In this document: one piece after another, positions 56,013-64,000 of the stretch
Numbering within the stretch: position 1 is the stretch's first letter
How the letters are laid out: the number at the start of each line of letters is the position of its first letter
Source: Humulus lupulus
Lineage: Eukaryota > Streptophyta > Magnoliopsida > Rosales > Cannabaceae
NCBI RefSeq assembly: GCF_963169125.1
Contig: NC_084793.1
Location: 134,828,297 to 134,892,296, forward strand
Reading direction: 5' to 3'
Length of the DNA: 64,000 bases
Notes under the pieces: model-generated
Database searches by the model: none
Told to the model about the DNA's origin: nothing
The model's input: only the letters and a program-made list of their open reading frames with translations
Position numbers and translations under genes: made by a program

Positions 56013-56988
56013 TGTTATCCATATTTTCCACCTTGTACACGTGGCATGGCCAAATGGTTTCCATGGGCTCCCAGGAGAGATCCGGGCCCAACAAGGGCGC
56101 AATGTCCGATGAGCAACCAAACCTTGTTGTCCCAAACCATGCCGAGCCCAATAGCTGGCGAGTAGCACGAGCATAATAAAGGGACTAGAATTGAGATACA
56201 GGCCCAAACCACCTTCCCGGGAACATGTAACCTCTATGCCCCCGGATGTAAATTATGGTGGCGGATGATCCAGTCCGGGAGACGAATCCCATCGAGTGGG
56301 ATCCAAGTGAGGTTTCCAGATCCATTGCCAATGCTTAAACTCGCCATCAAGATGTCCACCCTGGTAAATGAACACGGACCACATATCCGAGTAGAACAAT
56401 CCCAATCTTTCCTGCAACTAACATGTGCCAAAGAAATTCGACATTTGGTCTCTTTGACTAACCTGCAGAATGGGGTATGCATGGAACGTACAATGTTCCT
56501 AGGAAACGGTACCGCCATTACTCTGATAGATCCTATCCCCAGGATCCCCTTGGTAGCCCACGCGGCCCAGTTTGTGCCAACGTACAAAAGGCAGTTGTAA
56601 GGCTCTACCACACCTAGACTAGCCCAACAGGCCTAGATTAACAACCTTTAATCATGTTACATTCTTGTATTATGGCTCTATTAACAAGCATTTATAAATA
56701 TATCCTTATTGGGCCCGAATTAGTCTGGCCCAAGTCACATGAATGCCTATAAATAGGGTCATTCGTGCATTGTAGCAAGGGTCTCAATTTTCTCTTGTAA
56801 GCAAAACGCTGCTGAACTTGCAGAAAACCTCCATTGTTAAACTCTCTAAAGCCTAATACTAGTGACTCGTGGACTAAGGCTCATTAACGCCCCAACCATG
56901 TAAAAATTGTGATCTTATTCATTTCCTAGCCTTTCTTTTTAGCTCTTATTTTTCAATATATTTATAGTTTCCGAAAATCTTGGAAATA
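56013..56988 (+). repeat. Tat-G 5' LTR
   Basis: It starts TGTTATCCATATTTTCC (as Tat-B starts TGTTATCC), carries acacgtggcatgg shared with Tat-F, a TATA box CTATAAATA at about 56747-56755, and ends just before the primer block at 56989-57008. Confidence 0.82.
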
Positions 56989-57048
56989 TTTTGGTACTTT
57001 CGTTGAGAGCCTGAAGAAAGCTTGAATCAATCTTTGTCATCAACGAAG

Positions 57049-57700
57049 ATGGTGAACACCAGACATACCGTGTTTGATCCCGCTCACCACCAGCAACAAG
57101 ACAATGGAGAATCATTACAAAACCAACAACTTCCTCAGAACCAGCCAGAGGATGTGCCTTATCATGGGCCTCTGCCTGAAGACTCCCAGAACTTTGGAGA
57201 AGGGGTTGAATATGATGAAGATTATTATGAGGAAGATGGAGAGGGGTATGAGGACCACGAGGTCGAGAATCCTGTTGATCTTGGCGAGAATTATGTTGAG
57301 CTTGAACGGAAGGATCCAGAAGTGGTCCGTGTGAGGCAATAGGTCCTCGACAAAGAAGTAAGGATGGCGGAACAGCAAGAGATCAATAGCCAGATGCAAG
57401 AGTCCCTCCTAGCTCTTCAAGCTTTTATTGCTACTTAGGGACTTACAGTCGTTCCTCCCCCAGGAACACAACCGCCTATCCCTCCTACAGGGATTGGCGT
57501 ACCCAACAACACTACAACCCCTATTCCTCCTTGGGAATGATCCCCTCATCTTGGAGCCGGTCCATCGAACCCAACTCAAGAAAAAGGGAAAGACAAAGTG
57601 GTCTTTCCCATCGAAAAAGAAAACCCACAAAAGAAATCTCCTTTCGCTCCAAAAACTAGGGCAGACCCAGGGTAATTCCCTAGGAAAGAACGGATGAATC
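57049..57700 (+). pseudogene. Tat-G gag, N-terminal part
   Basis: The ATG at 57049 is chosen over the ORF start at 57022 because MVNTRHTVFDP matches the MVTTTRN start of Tat-F and follows the leader at the same distance. A Gln/His-rich beginning, then an acidic Tyr-rich segment (YDEDYYEEDGEGYED), ends at a stop at 57340. In the same frame there is a Gln-rich helix-like stretch (EQQEINSQMQESLLALQAF). Another stop follows near 57436, then a Pro- and Lys-rich linker in shifted frames. Confidence 0.78.
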
Positions 57701-58069
57701 CTGTCCTAGGAAGGAATCATCCGAACAATCTATAGGGGAAATACTCACAGGGTACTAAGCCCCGGAATGTCCCTAGATAGGACGATCAGGGAAGGCGAAT
57801 TTATCCCAATGCCTCTGTGAACAAGGATCACGAAGGACGTAGATGCGGGGAGGAGCCAAGAGTGGTCAACTCGAGAGACGACACTTCTGCATGAATTTGC
57901 GAGTCAGACTCAATGCCCTGAAGGAGCAGGCTCGAAAAGAAAAGATTTACCTTTGAGGAGGCAACTTGAGGAATAACCTTAATGACAGGGTCAACGAAAG
58001 AGCTCCCCTTGATGATGGAATGGCTAGGCAATTCATGGAATAGCTGGCCGCTCTCAAAAAGGTCATAGA

Positions 58070-59350
58070 CCGCTTGGTCCGGAAACAAGAAGGTGGATGT
58101 TCTGATTTTGAAGACAAAGAAAAAGAACCATGCGCCAAGCACATCTTGGACATCATGTTACCTAAAGGGTTCAAGATGCCGGACATACCCACCTATACCA
58201 GAAGCACTGACCCTAGAGACCATCTATCCCACTACAACCGCCTGATGACTGTAGCTCATGTATGCGACAATTGCAAGTGCCTGTGCTTCTTGATCACCTT
58301 GGCCGGACCCGCCAAAGAGTGGTGGAAAAGGGTCAAGACAGGGTCGGTCTAGTCTTGGTCCGGATTGCAGTCAACTTTCCGTAAACAATTTGTGGCCGCT
58401 GAAAAATTGGACATGGAGGTCAGTGCGCTGGCCAACATTAAGCAACACCCCACTGAAACCCTTAGGGCTTACATCCAATGCTTCACATAAGAAGCTTCAA
58501 AGACTAAGGTGGATGATGGGCAATGCCTAGTAGCTCTCCAGTCCGGAATCAGAGCTGGATCCCCTCTCCAGGATAACATGCAACCCAGCAAGGTGGCCAC
58601 TCTTGAAGAATTTATAAGGAGGGCATAAGGCTTCATCAACTGGGAAGAGGCTCGAATCCAAGCCTATGGATGGAAACTGACATCTCAACCAACAACACAA
58701 ACTCTTCCCGGGTATGGAGCGCAGTACCCAAAAAATCTCTATTCGGCACCTCTAGAGATGTCCGGACTCGCTGGAACACTCGAGATGCTGTTCATGACGC
58801 TGACCATTTATGGGCCCACTTCATCGAGATATGCTCCAGCTCTTTCAACCCCTTTCTCTGGATAGGATGTGGCACTAACTGGATACAGTGCTACTCCCGG
58901 AGGTGCCCAACCATCCTAGACTGAAGCAACTAAGGCGAGCATAAACCCTTCTTGGGGAAAGAGATTTGGAAAAAGTCAGAACTGGTCCGAACCCACAAAG
59001 AAGGGAAAAGGGGGTACGAGCCCCAATACACAGAGTATACAAACTTGGTGGATACCCGGGAGAACATCTACCTTGCAACGGGCAATGTAGTCCATTACCA
59101 AAAACCAAGCCCCATGTTTAAAGGGGGAAAGAACCTGAGGGACGCGAGCAAAATGTGTGCCTATCACAAGGACACAGGCCACACAATTGAAGAATGTCAT
59201 CATTTGAAAGATGAGATTGAAATTTTGATTAATCTGGGGCACCTTCACCAATGGTTCAGGATGATAACTGGAGTTTTGAGACTGCCCATAGCTCTGAACA
59301 ACCTTTGGCCCAGGGAGCGCAGGTACCATACTGAACTCCGTAGGAAGGGT
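58070..59350 (+). pseudogene. Tat-G gag core and zinc knuckle
   Basis: The capsid-like core runs from FKMPDIPTYTRSTDPRDHLS and VCDNCKCLCFLITLAGPAKE to WWKRVKTGS. A stop at 58350 and further stops are followed in frame by LQSTFRKQFVAAEKLDMEVS and TLRAYIQCFT. A nucleocapsid-type knuckle CAYHKDTGHTIEECHHL lies near 59156-59210, then EIEILINLGHLHQWF. This is the retroviral-type gag domain of gypsy elements. It is broken by at least four stops and frame changes. Confidence 0.88.
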
Positions 59351-59394
59351 ATGTTCTAGGATCGAGAGCACAAGCCCCTCAGGGGTCCCCAATA

Positions 59395-60235
59395 GTGAAA
59401 TCACCTGGAGGTCCTATGGCTTTCGGGTCTAGGATGCCATATCCCCCTAGAACCGCACCTCCTCGATTAGATGGCCATGTAGCCACCATATCAGGAGACC
59501 CGCACCTAGGAGGACCATCCCAGAATGACCAGAAGAGGTTCCTTAATGAGCTTGACCATGAGCATGAGGTGTGTGCATTATTCTAGATCCCGACCTAGCT
59601 ACTAAAGCTGATGAATCTGCTAATAACGTTCATGGAGGAGGATGCCCAGAATATTCACTTCCTGCATCATGACCCCTTGGTCATTGATGCTCAAATTGCC
59701 AACAAAAGAGTATCTTGATTGTTGGTGGAAAATGGGAGTTTTGTCAATGTCCTATTTAAGTCGGCCTTCACAACAATTGGCATAATAGAAGTAGACCTAG
59801 CCTCGTGTCCAACGCAGATCTACGACTTCAATGGGGATTTATTACACCCGATGGGCATGATTCAACTCCCTATCACGTTGGGGAACGAGGTTCAGAGCTC
59901 ATTCAAATGATGCAACTTCGTAGTGGGGGATTGTCCCACTGCGTACAATGTGATTTTTGGGCGCTCCGCTCTAGTCGACTTCAGTGCCATCACCTCCATC
60001 CACAACCTATGCATGAAGTTCCCGTGTGATAACGACGGAGTGGGGACAGTACGAGGTGATTAGAAGAGCGTGCGAAAGTGTTACCACATCTCTGCCCGAC
60101 CAATCTTCATGGTTGGCGAAGAACCTCTCTGTTATCACTCAAAATTCAAGAGATGACATGGCGAATGAGAAAGCAGCACGTGGCATCACAAGTCATGGAA
60201 AAAATGGCAAAGTATTGAAAAAGGACTGATGAACA
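59395..60235 (+). pseudogene. Tat-G protease remnant
   Basis: HVATISGDPHLGG and LNELDHEHEV form the lead-in. The protease itself reads LLVENGSFVNVLFKSAFTTI, in which the catalytic Asp position is Glu (E-N-G-S), followed by YDFNGDLLHPMGMIQLPITL, CPTAYNVIFGRSALVDFSAI and MKFPCDNDGVGTVRGD. These are the family-typical segments of Tat proteases. There are stops at 59584, about 59718 and about 59908. It ends just before the insertion at 60268. Confidence 0.85.
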
Positions 60236-60267
60236 AAGATGGATTGGTCTAGGACCAATAGGGAAGT

Positions 60268-63200
60268 TGTAACGCCTTACTTCCTTAGAGTCGTTACTAA
60301 GTGAGTCTAAAAACGTGCATTCAACTCGCTAATCGAGGTTTTAGGTCAAATAGTGTAACTAAGCCATAAACAGAGGAAAAACTTTAGAAATAATATCGTT
60401 TCATTGATAATCATAAAAGTTTAACACTTGGGATCCCAAAATACAGTTTAGAAACATTTACAACATATAAATTGAACCAAGTCGACTAAACGACAAAATC
60501 TAGGTTAATTTACAAACATCTCCCAAAATCCACTGGCTGTGGCAACCAGGCTGGCCAAACATGTACACGCTGCTTCACGCCTGCTACACTCATGGTTGGT
60601 TGGCTTTCTCCTTACCCTTACCTGTGTTGGTTTTTATTGATCAAATCAGAGATTATACGCAGCGGAACAACAATCAAATTGTTAGATTAATCCCATAAGA
60701 TTTCTAGATCTACTTCTTCACATGCATATATATATTGAATCAAGGACATGAATAGAAAAATTACCTCAGGTCTTTCCTTGCTGCTATCTTTTCGTATGTC
60801 TAAATCCTCGAGATCTCACACCAAGATCTTCCAAAATGTTCTTAGGCACACAAAGAACGAGTGTGGGCTCGCTATACAAATAATAGGCAATAAAATATTT
60901 ATCAGATGTTCTCAACACATGAGATCTGATAAAGTTTGGACCTAGGTTTTGTGAAGAACAATGACTTTTGATTATGTCACTGTTCTCTTTTTCTGAGAGA
61001 GATTTCTAGATATTTTTCTATCCCTGAAAAGTTATGTTCTGTGAAAAAACTGATATCCTATATATTAAAATATTTGTTATTTTAAACAAATTCAAAATAA
61101 CTAATCAGTTATCAGATTTTTGTTTAAATAATAATATTTTAATCATATTAAAATATCTCATTATTTATTTAATATTTAAATAACTAAAATTGTGGAATCA
61201 AGAGACTGAGTACACTCTCTTATGCGTGTAGCACAGTGCCTGTGCACTGTGCCACACGTGTACCACATGCTTGTGATGGCATGTGATTTTTCCCAATTTT
61301 TATTATTATTTAAATACCAAAAATCTCAAAAATAAATTAATTATATTTTTGTTAAATCAAATAATTAAATAATTATTAATTAATTAATTACACATAATTA
61401 AGCAATAATTATGTTTGATACATAGAAAAATATTTTACTTGTCACATAAGTCCTTTTTGCCCATTTTTGTATTTACCTTTGTCAGTGTTTGTTTGAGCCA
61501 TTTCGGGGACCATGGACCTATAACATTAAGCTCTAATAAATTGAAACTAAATAATTAAACTCTTTAATTATAATAGTTAATTTATTAATTATGATATTAC
61601 TCCACTATAAATTCAGAATTGCACTTTTTATGTTATAGATATACTTTTACAGAAATCTTTTCTTAAGTCGTCCATTGATATAACCATCTTTCAATAGTTC
61701 AACCCTCTAATTAATTAGTTCATAAATTAGAATGGAAGAATTACCATTTTCCCTTTCTAATTTACTTCTTATTCCTTAAGTACCATTAATTCACTAGTGA
61801 ATAATTAATCTATAATCTAAATATAGATTTGAGCTCAAAATCATTCACTTCCAGAATTAACCCTTAAGGGAACTAATATACGATCCGTTAGGAAAGATTA
61901 GATTCCGTATTGTTGATACATGTTCCCAGCCATCCATGATATTAAATCTCCAAAACAAAAGTCATTAGCCTCATTCTTTGAAGAGACCTTAACGAATGAA
62001 TCAAAAGATTTAATAAACATGAACAGGAGTTCATGAACACTCAAGATTTAGGTTGATCTATAAATGATCATCAGTTATGATATGAATTACAAGTCTTTAT
62101 TATTAAATGGTTTTTGGATAAAGACTTTAATTCATATCGGTCCATGTCATATATAATCAGATTATATAAAGCACCTTTACCGAGATGTCTTTCCACATCA
62201 ATAATCCGAATCTAGATTATTTGTATCATTATGATACTCAGTAAACCGTACTTACAACTCCAATTAAAGAATTCCATAAATTTATTTTGTTGTTGTTGAC
62301 TATTTTTATTCATTCATGTGATCTTAATTCTCTTGTACTAATACAAGATCACATCCTCAATAATGAATATGGAATATGGAATTTTTCTGATATTTACAAA
62401 ATTATTCAAACAAGAATTTAACAATATAAATATGACAATAATAATAAACCATTGTATTTATTTATTCATAGAAAAAACAAATGTCTTTACATGCTTTTAG
62501 GACACACTCCTAACAACCTGCACCACAGAGCATCTGTGAGCCGAAGCCCAGCAAGAAAACCCACAAACAGATAACATATGCAAAACATACACCAAGCATA
62601 TATAACAGGCCATCAATAGGCTAACACATACGGCCAAGCCGTCCCAGACGCTTTACCAGGCTCTGGGTTCGCGATCCACACCGTGAGGATATCCCAGGTA
62701 TCCTTTAGGGACTCACCCTGGAAACTCGCACTCCACGTGCTCAGCGCTGCTCCCGGCCCCTTGCTGTACTCGGCCTTGAACTCAACATGCCTAACGCCGT
62801 TCCCGGCCCCTGTCGACCTCGGCCTACACCGTTCCCGGCTCTTGCCGATCATTCACATAATTGCACTCATATCATAATAAACAAGTACAGAATACTAGCA
62901 AATACAATAAAAGGGGCAATGCCCTGCAATTCAAACACATTGGGCTCAGCCCTGCATATAAGCTCTATGGGAACAAGGGTTTTCTTACCTGAGTCCCGAG
63001 CTCTCCGAGCACCGATGTCCCGAGCACAGTTCTCTAAATTGAGCCTCGCCGAAACCCTAGTCACAACACATTAATAATATCCATCCATCAAGTTCTAATC
63101 CAATAAATAACTTTGAGCTATAACCCTAACCTCCGGGACCTTGAATTCTATCAATCTGGGTGATAAAATCCATCCCGAGCCTAAACACCTTAAAAACGCA

Positions 63201-64000
63201 AGCTGGCATTAAGAGCCGCGACCCTACCCACAAGCGCTGTGGCTAGCCTCAAAACAGAGGCTAGCACCACACTGCCACCCACACGGGCCGCGGCACGCAT
63301 AAAACTTCTCGGCCTCCCATGGCCGCGCGCGCACACTGGCCGTGGCGTGCCCATCCTAGGGCCGTGGCCTTCACCTCCAAACCCAGAATTTTCATCATCT
63401 TCCCTGCATTTTTCCTCAAACAAACTCACCCAAAGCTTATCTAACAGCCCCAGATATTCAACACAAGCATCCAGCTCAGTATCAACATCAAAACCCATCA
63501 AAATCTGCTTCAAAACTCAATTAAAGCATTCAAGAACAGATCAAAGTTAACTAACATGCAAACTCTAGCAAACCAGCAACAATTCTAAACATAACCTTTA
63601 TAATTAAAGCTTACCCTTGCTTGAAAAAGCCTCAGAACCAATTCCCTATGCTCCAAGCTTCAAGCTCCCCTGAATCCCTAGCTGCAATCCCTTAGCTTCA
63701 ACTTAGTTTCCCCCAAGTTTTCCTTGAGTTTGTCTTAGAGAGTGAAAGAGAGAGGAAGATGAAAGCTATCTTCAGCTGAGAAGGAAAGTGTATGTCGGTT
63801 TCTCCAAGTTTCCCAACTATTCCTCTACTTTGTTTTATTTAACTTAATCTATGTGGTTACCTCAAGGCTCGGGGTACCAAAACGTCCCCGAGGGCAAAAT
63901 GGTAAATTTCCCCAATATTCCCTCCTAGACATTCTATCCTCAAATATATCTCCAAATATTTATTTTCACAGCCCGATAACCCCATAACACATCTAATACC
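60268..64000 (-). mobile_element. TGTAACG-family LTR on the minus strand, runs off the window
   Basis: On the plus strand it opens TGTAACGCC, the reverse of the family end GGCGTTACA. Reversed family blocks follow: gggatccca near 60430 and, after the nested solo LTR, gcaccacagagcatctgtga and cgaagcccagcaag near 62521-62550. The later part has GC-rich repeats (ttcccggcccc, 62745-62850; gccgcg, 63214-63350). Without the nested 1.9 kb it measures about 1.84 kb here, so several hundred more bases are expected to the right. Whether it is solo or part of a full element cannot be told. Confidence 0.8.
60625..62515 (-). mobile_element. solo LTR (copia-type) on the minus strand
   Basis: On its own strand it starts TGTTAGGAGTGTGTCC and ends AAAACCAACA, 1891 bp. 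The target duplication ACCTG is perfect (60620-60624 and 62516-62520). It resembles the copia-A, copia-K and 35571 LTRs at its ends. A near-palindrome (gtagcacagtgcctgtgcac, then tgtgccacacgtgtac) lies at 61222-61263. It has no coding. Confidence 0.9.

Larger units (their letters stand above)
56013..60267 (+). mobile_element. Ty3/gypsy Tat-type element Tat-G, 5' half
   Basis: A 5' LTR, the Tat primer block, gag and protease are present. The element is interrupted at 60268 by a minus-strand long LTR, and pol is outside the window. It was inserted into element L. Confidence 0.88.

Noticed and set aside
62613..63550. Several overlapping frames near the right end
   Set aside because: They lie inside the minus-strand TGTAACG LTR in its GC-rich repeat zone and overlap on both strands.
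1..64000. A wholly new defence, metabolic or signalling gene system
   Set aside because: No intact non-transposon gene set is visible; unusual content is explained by nested transposons and gene capture.

Overview
This window is nuclear DNA of a flowering plant, most likely a eudicot. It is AT-rich, has no bacterial-type gene organisation, and almost every recognisable feature is a plant LTR retrotransposon (Ty1/copia or Ty3/gypsy) or a plant DNA transposon. The only host-gene homology is a set of exon fragments inside a CACTA transposon. No intact host gene was found. The species cannot be named from the sequence alone.

Left nest, 1 to about 31130. A plus-strand copia element (copia-D) is split by a minus-strand copia (copia-C, ending near 25112). 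Copia-C is itself split by two insertions: copia-A (pol and 3' LTR to 4547, itself carrying a foreign LTR remnant at 1-933) and a complete but disabled copia-I at 6375-24869. Just behind the primer site of copia-I sits a long solo-type LTR (6557-6958 plus 18484-20524), and inside that LTR lies a complete Ty3/gypsy Tat-lineage element at 6959-18483. Downstream of its pol the Tat element carries an antisense multi-exon gene. Copia-D also received a small LTR element with a patchwork interior at 25596-28737. Most insertions show 4/5 or 5/5 target-site duplications.

Spacer, about 31131-34783: AT-rich DNA with an 80-bp tandem repeat and a fold-back hairpin, and no gene that I recognise.

Right nest, 34784 to the window end. 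A Tat-type element (Tat-F) received a solo LTR (35571-37851) and a minus-strand copia (copia-K, 38391-54124). The 3' LTR of copia-K contains a 9.7-kb CACTA transposon (40045-49748) that has captured fragments of at least five host genes: CDPK, U-box E3 ligase, ABCB transporter, TOM1-like membrane protein and nucleobase-ascorbate transporter. The fragments lie on one strand, with introns retained. The pol of copia-K is split by a solo LTR (51000-53747) and then by a minus-strand LTR element L (54125-56012). L is interrupted by a third Tat element (Tat-G, 56013-60267), which is interrupted by a minus-strand long LTR (60268 to the end), which in turn holds another solo LTR (60625-62515).

All retroelement coding regions contain stops, frameshifts or deletions, so no element here looks autonomous. 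The biologically most interesting parts are the gene-capturing CACTA element, with a possible chimeric transcript, and the spliced antisense gene of the Tat element.
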